From NCBI RefSeq assembly GCF_011605345.1, contig NZ_JAAOXM010000005.1, forward strand, positions 124,001 to 188,000: a stretch of 64,000 nt of DNA, written 5' to 3'. The position numbers and the translations under genes were made by a program. The DNA comes from Burkholderia sp. D-99 (lineage in GTDB: Bacteria > Pseudomonadota > Gammaproteobacteria > Burkholderiales > Burkholderiaceae). This document shows, piece by piece, positions 9,389 through 19,176 of this stretch; within the stretch, counting starts at the first letter, position 1, and each line of letters begins with the position of its first letter. The notes beneath the pieces are model-generated. The model saw only the letters and a list, made by a program, of their open reading frames with translations, made no database searches and had not been told where the DNA came from.

Positions 9389-11485
9389 ATGGACGCCGAA
9401 CCTTCCCTGTCGGGCGGCCTGCAACGTCTCGCGCGCTTCGTGGGCGGCGAGATCCGCCCGTATCCGGGGCGCATGAACGTGACGCTGCGCTGCGTGCTGA
9501 CCAGCGCGCTCGTCATCGTCACGTCGATGGCGCTGCAGGTGCCGCTGCTCGCGCTGTCGCTGATCGTCGTGTTCTACGTGACGCAAGCCAACGTCGTCGT
9601 GACGCGCATGATCGGCACGCTGTTCATCATCGGATCGACCGCGGCGATCGTCTGCACGATCCTGGTGCTGAAGCTGACCTACGACTATCCGCTGCTGCGG
9701 ATCCTGCTGGCCGGTGCACTGTTCTTCGTCAGCGTCTACATGATGCGCGTGGCCAGGATCGGCGTCGTGTTCTTCATCGTCGGCCTGATCGTCATCTACG
9801 TGCAGACCTTCGTCGACCAGACGGATCAGGCTGAACTGCTGGTGCGCCTGGTGCTGTGGGTCTGGGTTGCGGTCAATTATGCGATCGCACTGACGCTCGT
9901 GATCAATACGCTGTTCCTGCCCGCCGAACCCGTGCGCCAGCTCGAAGCCGCGATGCGCGCGCAACTCGACGCGATCGACACGACCCTGGCAGATCTCGAA
10001 CACGGCACGTCGGCTTCCGGCGTGCCGGGGGCGCGCGCCATCCAGGCCGGCGCGTTGACGCTGCAGAAGCTGCTGCGTTTCGCAACGATGCGGGATGCGG
10101 CGTATCGCAAGGGTCAGGCATTGCACCTGGCGCGCGCGGCAACCGTGTCGCGCCTGTACGCCGCCACCGGCCACCTGCCGGCCGCCGCGGCCGGATTGCC
10201 GGCCGACGTGATTCCCGCGCTGCGTGACGCATGCCGGGGCCTCGGCGATGCGATCGGGACCGGCACGCAATATGTCGCGCCCACGGCATTGGCCGAGTTG
10301 CCGGCCGACGGGTTGCCCGGCGCGCTGGCGGAAATGCGCGACGCGCTGCTGGCATTCGCGGATCGATCCGCAGCGCCGCCGGACGCCGAATCGCCGGCCG
10401 AAAAGGGCCGCCTGCTGGTGCCCGATGCGCTCGACAATCCGGTCTATGCGCAGTTCGCGCTGAAGACGCTGATGGCGGCCTTGCTCAGCTATGTTTTCTA
10501 TATCGCGACCGATTGGCAAGGTATCCATACGATGATGCTGAGCTGCCTGATCGTCGCTCAACCGAGCCTGGGTGCGACCACCCAGCGCGCCGTGCTGCGG
10601 ATCGGCGGCGCGATCGTCGGCAGCGCGCTGGCGCTCGCAATGGTCGTGTGGGTCGTGCCGCATCTCGACGGGATCGTCGGCCTGTTGCTGATGGCATTGC
10701 CGGTCATCGCGCTCGGTGCGTGGGTGGCGGCAGGCTCCGAACGCATCAGTTACGCCGGCATCCAGATCATGTTTACGTTTGCGCTGGCCTTGCTGGAGCA
10801 ATTCGGCCCGACCACCAACCTGACCGAGATCCGTGACCGGATGGTCGGCATCCTGCTCGGCGTCGCGGTGTCGACAGCCGTCCATGCGTTGCTGTGGCCC
10901 GAGGCCGAGGGCGAATCGCTTCGTCAGCGCGTGGCGAAGCTGCTGCGCCGGATCGGCGCGCACCTTCGTCAGGGCGCGACAGGCCCTGTTCCCGCCGATC
11001 TTTGGGCCGAGCTGGCCGATTGCGAGGCGATGGCCGCGCGTGTCGCACTGGAGCCGGGCTGGCAGATGGCTGAAGGCCAGCAGGAAGGGCTGACCATGCG
11101 CATGCAGACCCTGCTGGCGCACGTCAGGGAAATCCTGCTGGCGACCGACGCGTTCGGGGCGGAGCGGCGATCGTTGCGATTGGCGGATCGGACCGAGGCT
11201 GCCGCGATCGCGTTTCAAGGAGCGCTCGCTGCGTCGCTGGACGATTACGCACACGGGCTGGCCGACCATCCGTTGACGGTCGACGCGCCGCCTCGTCCCG
11301 CATTGAACGCGTTGTCGGCGTGCAGCGCGGCCGACCTGTCGACGCAACCCGCCGCTGCGCTGCGAGCCGCCCACGAGCGCTTGTTGACCCGGGCCGGGAA
11401 CCTGGCCAGCCAGATATCGATCCTGCCCGCCTGGGCAGACGACCCCGTCAGCCCCGCACTTACCTCGCGAGCTTCGCAAGCATGA
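9389..11485 (+). CDS. mdtO: MdtO-like FUSC-family inner-membrane efflux protein
   Basis: About 698 residues with two hydrophobic blocks. The first (about 28-175) is FUSC-type, beginning VTLRCVLTSALVIVTSMALQ. A soluble linker follows, then a second block (about 345-510) containing MMLSCLIVAQPSLGATTQRA. This is the layout of MdtO/AaeB proteins that energise tripartite export of aromatic compounds. The ATG at 9389 is chosen because the following residues align with the E. coli MdtO N-terminus up to the PGR motif; an in-frame ATG at 9368 would overlap mdtN by 14 bases. Its stop overlaps the mdtP start (ATGA), indicating translational coupling. Confidence 0.88.
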   Translation: MDAEPSLSGGLQRLARFVGGEIRPYPGRMNVTLRCVLTSALVIVTSMALQVPLLALSLIVVFYVTQANVVVTRMIGTLFIIGSTAAIVCTILVLKLTYDYPLLRILLAGALFFVSVYMMRVARIGVVFFIVGLIVIYVQTFVDQTDQAELLVRLVLWVWVAVNYAIALTLVINTLFLPAEPVRQLEAAMRAQLDAIDTTLADLEHGTSASGVPGARAIQAGALTLQKLLRFATMRDAAYRKGQALHLARAATVSRLYAATGHLPAAAAGLPADVIPALRDACRGLGDAIGTGTQYVAPTALAELPADGLPGALAEMRDALLAFADRSAAPPDAESPAEKGRLLVPDALDNPVYAQFALKTLMAALLSYVFYIATDWQGIHTMMLSCLIVAQPSLGATTQRAVLRIGGAIVGSALALAMVVWVVPHLDGIVGLLLMALPVIALGAWVAAGSERISYAGIQIMFTFALALLEQFGPTTNLTEIRDRMVGILLGVAVSTAVHALLWPEAEGESLRQRVAKLLRRIGAHLRQGATGPVPADLWAELADCEAMAARVALEPGWQMAEGQQEGLTMRMQTLLAHVREILLATDAFGAERRSLRLADRTEAAAIAFQGALAASLDDYAHGLADHPLTVDAPPRPALNALSACSAADLSTQPAAALRAAHERLLTRAGNLASQISILPAWADDPVSPALTSRASQA

Positions 11486-12966
11486 CCGTTTCGCTGATCC
11501 GATTTTCCTCTTCGTCGCTGCGTTGTGTCGCCGTCGCGGCGCTGCTGTGCGGCCTGTCCGCGTGCGCGCTGATTCGCCACGACACCCGGCCGGCCGCGGC
11601 GCTCGATCCCGAGCGCATTCGCCTGGCCGACGACATCCATCTGGCGAACGACGGCTGGCCGTCGGCCCGCTGGTGGGCGCGCTACGGCGATCCGCAGCTC
11701 GACGCGCTGGTCGAGCGCGCGCTCGGCGATTCGCCGACGATGGCGATCGCGCGCACGCGTGTCTCCCAGGCCAGGGCCAACGTCGATCTCGTGAAAGCCG
11801 GCACGAATCTGCAAGTGTCCGCGCTGGGTTCGGTGGACCGCGAGCGCGTGTCGGGCAACGGCTTCCTGGGGGCCTATTCCGGCAATCAGCCGCTGATCGG
11901 GGCGACGGGGCCCTGGTACACGGAAGGCATCGTCGGCCTCGGCGCGAGTCTCGATCTCGATATCTGGGGCAAGGAGCGCGCGCAGGTGGCCGCCGCGCTG
12001 GGGGTGCGCAATGCGCGCGTGGTCGAGATATCGGCTGTCGAACTGGAAATCGCTTCGGACGTCGCGCAGCTGTATTACGGAATTCAGACGACCTATCGGC
12101 TGGTCGATCTGCTGGAGCAACTGCACGCGATCGCGACCATCTCGGTCGATGCGCACGGCGCGCGCGCGGCGCGTGGCCTGGAGCCGCAGACGCTGACCGA
12201 AACGGCGCGCGCGCAACAACTGGCGACCGAGCGGCAGATCGTGGCGGCGCGAGGACGCATCACGCAGTTGCGTGAATCATTGCGTGCGCTGGTCGGCGCG
12301 CGTGCTGACGACGTGGGCGACATTCGCCCCGTGCCGCTGCCGTCCCAGCCGTCTTCACTGCCGACGACGCTCTCGTACGAATTCCTCGCGAGACGGCCGG
12401 ACCTGCAGGCGATGCGCTGGTATGTCGAAGCGTCGTTCGACAGGATCGACGCGGCGAAGGCCGCGTTCTATCCGAGCTTCGACATCAAGGCGTTCTTCGG
12501 TGTCAACGCACTGCATCTGGCCGACCTGTTCACGCATGCGAGCCAGCAGATCAACCTGATTCCCGGGCTGACCTTGCCGATTTTCGACGGCGGCCGGCTC
12601 AACGCGAATCTCGGCGGCGCGCGCACGGCGAGCGACCTGCTGATCCTGCAGTACAACCAGGCAGTGCTGAACGCGGTGCGCGACGTGGCGATGACCGGCA
12701 GCCAGCTACAGGATCTCGACACCGAGGCGAAGCTGCAGACGGAGAAGATTCAGGCGGTGCGGTTCGCACAGGACAGTGTCGACGCGCACTACCGAACCGG
12801 ATTGGCGAGCCGGCTTGCCGCCGTGGAGGCGAAGCAGGCGGTGCTCGTGGAACGCATGGTGCTGCTCGACATCGACGGACGACGGATCAGCCAGGACATC
12901 GCGCTGACCAAGGCGCTGGGCGGTGGTTATCGGGCGGATGCCCCGGTCACGTTGAATCCCCGGTAG
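11482..12966 (+). CDS. mdtP: MdtP/NodT-type outer-membrane efflux lipoprotein
   Basis: A 494-residue TolC-family lipoprotein with a signal peptide ending in lipobox LSAC near residue 28. Two OEP repeats follow: the first around WWARYGDPQLDALVERAL and the second around LPTTLSYEFLARRPDLQAM and FPSFDIKA-type segments. The family forms a trimeric outer-membrane channel. The start is set by the ATGA overlap with mdtO; longer in-frame starts upstream lie inside mdtO and would lose the signal peptide. This gene completes a four-gene export unit. The MarR-family regulator begins nine bases after it. Confidence 0.9.
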   Translation: MTVSLIRFSSSSLRCVAVAALLCGLSACALIRHDTRPAAALDPERIRLADDIHLANDGWPSARWWARYGDPQLDALVERALGDSPTMAIARTRVSQARANVDLVKAGTNLQVSALGSVDRERVSGNGFLGAYSGNQPLIGATGPWYTEGIVGLGASLDLDIWGKERAQVAAALGVRNARVVEISAVELEIASDVAQLYYGIQTTYRLVDLLEQLHAIATISVDAHGARAARGLEPQTLTETARAQQLATERQIVAARGRITQLRESLRALVGARADDVGDIRPVPLPSQPSSLPTTLSYEFLARRPDLQAMRWYVEASFDRIDAAKAAFYPSFDIKAFFGVNALHLADLFTHASQQINLIPGLTLPIFDGGRLNANLGGARTASDLLILQYNQAVLNAVRDVAMTGSQLQDLDTEAKLQTEKIQAVRFAQDSVDAHYRTGLASRLAAVEAKQAVLVERMVLLDIDGRRISQDIALTKALGGGYRADAPVTLNPR

Positions 12967-12974
12967 GGCGGAAC

Positions 12975-13445
12975 ATGTCCGACCGACTGTCTGCACCGGG
13001 TTGCCGCGACGTATCGCGCGAGATCGGCGATGTTTGCTCGATGCTCGGCGTCTACGTGTCGATCAAGCGGCACTTCAACCAGCGAACGTCGGCTTCGCTC
13101 GGGATTTCGTTCTCCCAGTGTTGTGCGCTCGTCCATCTCGCCTGCAGCGAGACGGTGTCGTGTCAGGCGCTGGCAAGTTCGCTCGGGTACGGCACGGGGC
13201 GCCTGTCGCGCCTGGCGGATGACCTCGAGAAGCGGGCATGGATCGTGCGCCGACGCAACGACGACGATCGCCGCGCGCTGGAGCTCGCGCTGACGCCGGC
13301 TGGCCGGGCGCTCGCGGCACGCATCCCGTCGGCGCTGGCGGAAGCCCGGCATGACGCCCTGAATCGCTTGTCGGCGCAAGAGCGTGCGGTTCTCAAACGG
13401 TTCCTCGAGCGGATGCTCGGGGAAATCGACCGGCAACCCGGTTGA
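12975..13445 (+). CDS. MarR-family transcriptional regulator at the end of the efflux operon
   Basis: A 156-residue winged-helix regulator. The recognition region is around SCQALASSLGYGTGRLSRLADDLEKR and the wing is the RRRNDDDRRALEL segment, typical of MarR. It starts nine bases after mdtP, so it is probably the last gene of the ytcA-mdtNOP-like operon. By analogy with EmrR-emrAB it would repress the operon until an aromatic or toxic ligand binds. The palindrome at 7799-7811 is a candidate site. Confidence 0.85.
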   Translation: MSDRLSAPGCRDVSREIGDVCSMLGVYVSIKRHFNQRTSASLGISFSQCCALVHLACSETVSCQALASSLGYGTGRLSRLADDLEKRAWIVRRRNDDDRRALELALTPAGRALAARIPSALAEARHDALNRLSAQERAVLKRFLERMLGEIDRQPG

Positions 13446-13493
13446 CTCCGGCAGCCGCGAACTTCCTGAAACACCTGGATCGATTGACGTCAC

Positions 13494-14138
13494 GTGTCTA
13501 AACCCGCTTTGATCGCCTGCCACGAGTGCGACGCACTGTTGCACAAGCCACGCCTTGGCGGCCACGAAGTTGCGCACTGTCCGCGCTGCGGCGCGCTGCT
13601 CTACCGCAGCAGCCCGGCGGAGATCGAGCGGATTTGCGCGCTTGCGCTCGCGGCGCTGATCACGTTCGCGATCGCGCAGGCGTTCCCGATTCTCGAAATG
13701 GACGTGAACGGCAATCGCGTGCAGACGACGTTGCTCGGCGCGATCGACGCGCTGTGGCGCCAGGACATGGCGATCGTCGGCGTGATGGTGTTCTGTTCGA
13801 CCGTGCTGTTCCCGCTCGTCGAGATGGCCGCGCTGCTGTACCTGCTGCTGCCGATGCGCTACGGCGTCGTGCCGCCCGGCTTCAACCTGGTGCTGCGCGC
13901 GATCCAGCTCGTGCGGCCCTGGGGGATGATCGAGGTGTTCATGCTCGGGATCCTCGTCACGATCGTGAAGATGGTGAGCCTCGCGCGCGTCGTACCGGCC
14001 GCCGCGCTGTTCGCATTCGCCGCGCTCACACTGATGACCGCCGTCGTGCTGATGTTCGATCCGATGCTGCTGTGGGATCTCGTCGACGACCTGCGCGCCG
14101 GTCGCGATACGACGGCGCTCCCCGAGGTGCGCCGTTGA
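13494..14138 (+). CDS. pqiA: PqiA-domain membrane protein, first copy
   Basis: A 214-residue protein with an N-terminal zinc-ribbon-like pair of CxxC motifs (CHECD and CPRCG, residues 9-35) and four hydrophobic segments containing the PqiA signature IAQAFPILEMDVNG. E. coli PqiA is a single protein with two such units; here they are separate genes. PqiABC moves lipid between inner and outer membrane. It starts at GTG; the next gene begins within its stop codon. Confidence 0.85.
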   Translation: MSKPALIACHECDALLHKPRLGGHEVAHCPRCGALLYRSSPAEIERICALALAALITFAIAQAFPILEMDVNGNRVQTTLLGAIDALWRQDMAIVGVMVFCSTVLFPLVEMAALLYLLLPMRYGVVPPGFNLVLRAIQLVRPWGMIEVFMLGILVTIVKMVSLARVVPAAALFAFAALTLMTAVVLMFDPMLLWDLVDDLRAGRDTTALPEVRR

Positions 14139-14764
14139 CCACGCCGACCGCCGCCCGCTCGGGCCTCGCGAGTTGCCACACGTGCGGGCTCGTGCAGACG
14201 CTCGACCATCCGTACGCACACTGCGCGCGCTGCGGCAGCGCGCTCCATTTCCGCACGCCGAACAGCCTGATGCGCACGTGGGCGCTGCTGCTCGCGGCCG
14301 CGATCCTGTACATTCCGGCGAACCTGCTGCCGATCATGCGCACCGCGTCGATCGTCGGCTCGCAGGAAGACACGATCATGAGCGGCGTGATCTATTTCTG
14401 GATATCGGGCGACTGGCCGCTCGCCGTCGTCGTGTTCGTCGCGAGCATCCTCGTGCCGATGCTCAAGCTCGGCGTGCTGCTGATCCTCGTGATCAGCGCG
14501 CAGCGCCGCACCGCCTGGCGGCCGCTGCAGCGCACGCGCCTGTTCCGGATCGTCGAGCGCATCGGCCGCTGGTCGATGCTCGACATCTTCGTCGTGACGC
14601 TGACCGTCGCGCTTGTCCATTTTCGTTCGCTCGCTACCATCACGGCCGGCCCCGGCGCGCTCGCGTTCGGTTCCGTCGTAATCCTGACGATGCTCGCGTC
14701 GATGCAGTTCGATCCCCGCCTGATCTGGGATCCAGTCGAAACCTCAGGGAATCACCATGAATAG
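14135..14764 (+). CDS. pqiA: PqiA-domain membrane protein, second copy
   Basis: A 209-residue second PqiA unit with CHTCG and CARCG zinc-ribbon motifs, the signature YIPANLLPIMRTAS and four membrane segments. The best start is TTG at 14135 in a TTGA overlap with the preceding stop, because homology with the other copy begins just after it and no ATG or GTG is near. Together the two copies correspond to full-length PqiA. The 3' end overlaps the pqiB start by eight bases. Confidence 0.82.
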   Translation: MTTPTAARSGLASCHTCGLVQTLDHPYAHCARCGSALHFRTPNSLMRTWALLLAAAILYIPANLLPIMRTASIVGSQEDTIMSGVIYFWISGDWPLAVVVFVASILVPMLKLGVLLILVISAQRRTAWRPLQRTRLFRIVERIGRWSMLDIFVVTLTVALVHFRSLATITAGPGALAFGSVVILTMLASMQFDPRLIWDPVETSGNHHE

Positions 14765-16379
14765 TCCACAAGGCCCGCAGCACGACGCGCCCCGGCCGCC
14801 CGATCCGACGATCTCGACGAAAAGCGGCTGGCTGCCGTCGCTCGTCTGGCTCGTGCCGCTGATCGCCGCGCTGATCGGCATCGGCCTCGTGATCAAGTCC
14901 GTGCGCGAGCGCGGCCCGGAAATCGCGATCAGCTTCCACAGCGCCGAAGGGCTCGAGCCCGGCAAGACCCAGGTCAAGTACAAGGACGTCGAGATCGGCA
15001 TGGTCAAGACGATCAAGCTGTCGAAAGACCTGTCGCGCGTGCTCGTCCAGGTGCAGCTCAAGAAGGAAGCCGAGGATTTCGCTGTCAAGGGCTCGCGCTT
15101 CTGGATCGTGCGGCCGCGCATCGGCGCGTCCGGCGTGTCGGGGCTCGGCACGCTGCTGTCGGGCGCGTACATCGGCGTCGACGCGGGCCGTTCGAAAGAG
15201 ATCACACCATCGTTCGCCGGGCTCGAGACACCGCCTGCCGTCACTGCTGACCAGAAGGGCACGCAGTACGTGCTGCGCGGCGATTCGCTCGGCTCGGTCG
15301 ACATCGGTTCGCCGGTCTATTACCGGCGCGTGCAGGTCGGCCAGGTGGTCGGCTTCTCGCTCGACAAGGACGGCACGGGCGTCACGTTCAACGTGTTCGT
15401 CAATGCACCGTACGACCAGTACGTCGGCGTGAACTCGCGCTGGTGGCAGGCAAGCGGCGTCGACCTGCGGCTGGACTCGAGCGGCCTGAAGCTGAACACG
15501 CAGTCGCTCGCGACGGTCATCCTCGGCGGTATCGCGTTCCAGACGCCACCCGGCCAGGGCAGCGGTACGACCGCACCGAACGACACGACCTTCCACCTGG
15601 CCTCCGACGAGGCCGACGCGATGCGCGAACCGGATGGCGAGCTGGTACAGGTCGTGATGAACTTCAACCAGTCGCTGCGCGGGCTCGCCGTCGGCGCGCC
15701 GGTGGACTTCCGCGGCATCGTGCTCGGCGAGGTGACGAACATCGGTATCGACTTCGATCCGAAGACGAAGAACTTCACGATGCCGGTGACGATGAACCTC
15801 TATCCGGATCGTCTCGGCAAGCACTTCCGGGATGCGGTCGGCTACCAGGGCGATGCCGCGCGCCGGCTGGTCCTGAAGCGACTGGTATCCGGCTATGGTT
15901 TGCGCGGCCAGCTGCGTACGGGGAATCTGTTGACCGGCCAGTCGTATGTCGCGCTCGACTTCTTCCCGCAGGCGCGGGCGGAGTCGATCGATATCACGAA
16001 ACCGGTGATGGAACTGCCCACCGTGCCGAACACGCTCGACGAACTGCAACTTCAGCTCGCCGATATCGCGAAGAAGCTCGACAAGGTGCCATTCGACCAG
16101 ATCGGCGCGAACCTGAACAGCGCGCTGGTGAACGCCAACAAGCTGTTCACGCAACTCGACACGCAGGTCGCGCCCGAGGCGCGCGACACGCTGTCGGCGG
16201 CGAAGCAGACGTTCGTTGCGGCCGAGGCGACGCTGCAGCAGGATTCGCCGCTGCAGTCCGACGTGCGCGGCGCGCTGAAGGAACTCACGCACACGCTGCA
16301 GTCGCTGAACGCGCTGGCCGATTATCTGGAACGGCATCCGGAATCGTTACTGCAAGGGAAACCCGGAGACAAGAAATGA
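14757..16379 (+). CDS. pqiB: PqiB, MCE-domain lipid transport protein
   Basis: A 540-residue protein, close to E. coli PqiB (546). One N-terminal transmembrane helix (about 24-45) is followed by three MCE (MlaD) domains: near residues 55-150 (SFHSAEGLEPGKTQVKYKDV), 165-280 (GDSLGSVDIGSPVYYRRVQV) and 295-400 (NFNQSLRGLAVGAPVDFRGI). A C-terminal coiled coil (about 415-535) follows. Family members build hexameric stacks with a helical needle that spans the periplasm and carries phospholipid. Start overlaps the upstream PqiA gene and the end overlaps pqiC (ATGA), so the four genes are translationally coupled. Confidence 0.92.
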   Translation: MNSPQGPQHDAPRPPDPTISTKSGWLPSLVWLVPLIAALIGIGLVIKSVRERGPEIAISFHSAEGLEPGKTQVKYKDVEIGMVKTIKLSKDLSRVLVQVQLKKEAEDFAVKGSRFWIVRPRIGASGVSGLGTLLSGAYIGVDAGRSKEITPSFAGLETPPAVTADQKGTQYVLRGDSLGSVDIGSPVYYRRVQVGQVVGFSLDKDGTGVTFNVFVNAPYDQYVGVNSRWWQASGVDLRLDSSGLKLNTQSLATVILGGIAFQTPPGQGSGTTAPNDTTFHLASDEADAMREPDGELVQVVMNFNQSLRGLAVGAPVDFRGIVLGEVTNIGIDFDPKTKNFTMPVTMNLYPDRLGKHFRDAVGYQGDAARRLVLKRLVSGYGLRGQLRTGNLLTGQSYVALDFFPQARAESIDITKPVMELPTVPNTLDELQLQLADIAKKLDKVPFDQIGANLNSALVNANKLFTQLDTQVAPEARDTLSAAKQTFVAAEATLQQDSPLQSDVRGALKELTHTLQSLNALADYLERHPESLLQGKPGDKK

Positions 16380-17059
16380 TCGTTCGCCAGCCTCGACGCG
16401 TCCGCGGCGCGACGTTTGCCGTGTGCGCGGTGGCCGCCGCACTGGCGCTCGCCGCGTGCGGCTCGCCGCCCGCGCGGTTCTACACGCTCACCTCCGCGGA
16501 TGCCGCGGCCCCGGTGCGCGCCGCGCCCGCCAACCCGCCGTTCCTGATTGAAGTGCCGGCCGTCGACGTGCCCGAGCAGGTTGCGAAGAACCAGCTTGTC
16601 GTGCAGAAGAACGCCGCACAGGTCGACGTGCTCGAACAGGCGCGCTGGGCGTCGCCGCCCGCCGATGAAATCCGGCGCGCGTTGTCCGACGATCTCGCCG
16701 CGCGGCTCGGCACGATCGACGTCGCGAATGCCGCGTATCCTCCGGGCGTGCCCGTGTATCGCATCAGCGTGAACGTGCGGCGCTTCGAGTCGTGGCCCGG
16801 CAATCGTGCGGCGATCGACGCCGTGTGGAGCGTGCGTGCGATTGGCACGCAGTCGGTGATGACCTGCCGCACGAGCGTCGCCGAACCGGTCGGCGACGGT
16901 TACGATGCGCTCGTCGTGGGCCACCGGCGGGCGCTCGTCGAGTTGGCGGAGCGGATCGCGGCAGGTGTGCGGGCCATGGACGAAGCGCACGCGCATGCCG
17001 CGGCGACCGGCTCGCCGGGCCGATCCTCGCCGGTGCCGGGGCAGTCATGCCGAAATTGA
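16376..17059 (+). CDS. pqiC: PqiC outer-membrane lipoprotein (ABC auxiliary/DUF330 family)
   Basis: A 227-residue lipoprotein: signal peptide with lipobox LAAC at about residue 28, then the RFYTLTS segment and FLIEVPAVDVPEQV typical of YmbA/PqiC. In E. coli, PqiC anchors the PqiB needle at the outer membrane. It overlaps pqiB by four bases (ATGA). The last 30 residues are Ala/Pro-rich, unlike the core, and run into the start of the LysR gene. Confidence 0.88.
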   Translation: MIVRQPRRVRGATFAVCAVAAALALAACGSPPARFYTLTSADAAAPVRAAPANPPFLIEVPAVDVPEQVAKNQLVVQKNAAQVDVLEQARWASPPADEIRRALSDDLAARLGTIDVANAAYPPGVPVYRISVNVRRFESWPGNRAAIDAVWSVRAIGTQSVMTCRTSVAEPVGDGYDALVVGHRRALVELAERIAAGVRAMDEAHAHAAATGSPGRSSPVPGQSCRN

Positions 17060-18132
17060 TGACCCTGCATTCGTCCGGCGTGGGGCACGGGTCCGTCGCC
17101 GACGCACAGCCGGCGCTCCGCGATATCGATGCCGACGCATTCGTCGAGCCAACCAGTCGTGACGGAGCAAGGAAGCGGGGTTTCGACACGCTGCGAGCGA
17201 TGCGGATCTTCGTGCGGGTGGCGCAGGTCAGCGGCTTTACCGAGGCCGCTCGACAGTTGAACGTTTCGGTCACGTCGGTCTCCCGCATCGTTGCCGCGCT
17301 GGAGCGATCGCTGCGTGCACGCCTGCTGGATCGTTCGACTCGACGCGTGCTGCTCACGCCAGCCGGCGAACGCTATATCCGGCACTGCAAACAGATTCTC
17401 GATAGCGTGGACGCGGCGGAAGCCGAAGCCGAAGCCGCAGGCGGTGGCGTGCGTCCGGCCGGAAAGCTCAGGATCCATGCTTCGCCGGAACTGGGCCAGC
17501 ATGACCTCATGTCACTGATCGCTCGCTACCGGCGACGCTATCCCGACGTTCGGGTCGAACTCATCTTGACGCACGCGCTGCCGGACCTGTTCGGCGAAGG
17601 TGCATGCACGGCCCTGGCGCTTCGACGGAACGTGCCCGAACCGGGATTGGCGTCGCGGCGTCTCGGACAAGTTTTCGGCATCGTCTGTGCGTCGCGCGAC
17701 TACATCGCACGGCAGGGTGTGCCGCAACGTCCACGCGATCTGGCCGATCACGTTTGCCTGGGCATCACGATGCCGGGTTTCAGGCCGGACGAGTGGGTGC
17801 TTGCCGGGCCGGACGGCACGGAGACGACGGTGCCGCTGCGGCCGGCATTTCAAACCAACGTCGCGGAAGCGCTGGCAACGGGCGTTCGGGAAGGCATGGG
17901 TGTCGCGGTGTTGCCGATGGGCTCGGCGGCTGCCGGGCTACGCAACGGCGACTTCGTGCGGATCATGCCGGATTACCGCGCGTGTGTGACGAACGCTTAC
18001 GCGTTGTATCCGCCGCAGCGCTATCGAGACGACACGATTCGAACCTGGATCGACTTCATCGAGGACGCGTTTCCTGCATTGCTGAGTGCCGATGAAGCAA
18101 CCCTTCGATGTCCGGAGCATGTGGCGGCGTGA
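17047..18132 (+). CDS. LysR-family transcriptional regulator
   Basis: An N-terminal winged helix (from LRAMRIFVRVAQVSGFTEAA) is followed by a periplasmic-binding-type effector domain (GKLRIHASPELGQHDLM to the end), as in typical LysR proteins. As drawn, the protein has 361 residues with about 45 residues before the helix-turn-helix, which is unusual; that stretch overlaps the pqiC end by 13 bases. The only later start, ATG at 17200, would remove part of helix 1, so the upstream ATG at 17047 (or 17059) is preferred. Targets are unknown. There is no divergently transcribed partner, unlike many LysR genes. Confidence 0.82.
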   Translation: MPKLMTLHSSGVGHGSVADAQPALRDIDADAFVEPTSRDGARKRGFDTLRAMRIFVRVAQVSGFTEAARQLNVSVTSVSRIVAALERSLRARLLDRSTRRVLLTPAGERYIRHCKQILDSVDAAEAEAEAAGGGVRPAGKLRIHASPELGQHDLMSLIARYRRRYPDVRVELILTHALPDLFGEGACTALALRRNVPEPGLASRRLGQVFGIVCASRDYIARQGVPQRPRDLADHVCLGITMPGFRPDEWVLAGPDGTETTVPLRPAFQTNVAEALATGVREGMGVAVLPMGSAAAGLRNGDFVRIMPDYRACVTNAYALYPPQRYRDDTIRTWIDFIEDAFPALLSADEATLRCPEHVAA

Positions 18133-18224
18133 ACGCCTGGGCGGGCCGCGTGCGAGCGCGGTTGTCGGCGCGGTGGCGCTCTTGAAGGAAACCGGTTTGC
18201 CCCACGTCGTTCACCCGCCGCGCG

Positions 18225-18698
18225 CTAGGCGTGACGCATTCCGTTCGCGACAATGCGGCCGAGCAGACACTTGAGCGAATGGATCTCGTCCGCGTCGAAG
18301 GTAGACAGCAACTCGTCGGAAACCGCCGAGACGATCGCCGGAACGCGGTCGGCAAGCACCTGGGCCGGTTCGGTGATGTGTAGTCTGACGATTCGCCGGT
18401 CTTCGTCGCAACGCGTGCGCGTCAGCAGGCCGCGTTGCTCCATGCGGTCGATCATTCGCGTGACGGCACTGGCATCCACATCGCATTCCCGGGCGAGATC
18501 GGCCGCCGTGCGGGCGGACTGGTTGGCGAGCAAGAGCAGCATGCGCGCCTGAGTGTCCGTCATGCCCAGTTCGGCTTCAGTGCGCCGCGAGATCGTGCGG
18601 CACATGACGGCCTTGGTTCGTTTCAGCAGATGGCCGAGCCCGTCGCTGGCCGGCCGCGTTCCTGTACCGGAGTCGTTGGGTGGGGTGGCATGGTTCAT
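18225..18698 (-). CDS. MarR-family transcriptional regulator
   Basis: A 157-residue winged-helix protein. Its core is ARTAADLARECDVDASAVTR as the recognition part, then RMEQRGLLTRTRCDEDRRIV as the wing with the conserved D-x-R pair. It converges with the LysR gene and stands opposite the 478-base gap before the PucR-type regulator. The ligand and targets are unknown. It is distinct from the MarR protein at 12975-13445. Confidence 0.87.
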   Translation of the reverse strand: MNHATPPNDSGTGTRPASDGLGHLLKRTKAVMCRTISRRTEAELGMTDTQARMLLLLANQSARTAADLARECDVDASAVTRMIDRMEQRGLLTRTRCDEDRRIVRLHITEPAQVLADRVPAIVSAVSDELLSTFDADEIHSLKCLLGRIVANGMRHA

Positions 18699-19176
18699 GA
18701 CGTGGCGGCTCCGGTTCGTTGCGTGACCCGGCTGAAGCGGGTTCTGACGTAGCGACAGCGCGATGCGTGCCGCTCGTGTCGATATCCGGCGCCATGACCG
18801 GGGCGCCGAATTCTGAAAAAATCACTGTCTCCGCCGGGGCGGCGCCGCATCGGGAAAAACCGCCGATCGCCGGAACGGCATGCGGCCTGAATGGCTGGCG
18901 CACCGGGCCGATTGCGCCTGCGGCGGCGGGTCAGGGTGCGGAGCGCTCATGTCGATGCCGACAACGTTATCCGAGCGTCGGGATGCGCGATATGGGAAAG
19001 GTTGGGGTCAACGATGTGGTTTTTCACAATCCCCGGGCGACACCTCCTGTCGAGGCCCGGGAGGGGCGTGAACGCGACGTGATGCGACGTGCGCGCCGGT
19101 GCGTCATGCGGGGTGCGGACGATGTTTCGTGAAGCGCCGCCTGTCGCGTGGTGAATCAAATGGATGAGGATGGCGG
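18699..19176. other. Divergent intergenic region between MarR and PucR-type genes
   Basis: No gene or clear element recognised. Reading frames across it look like GC-rich noise. Promoters of the two diverging regulators are expected here. Confidence 0.35.
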
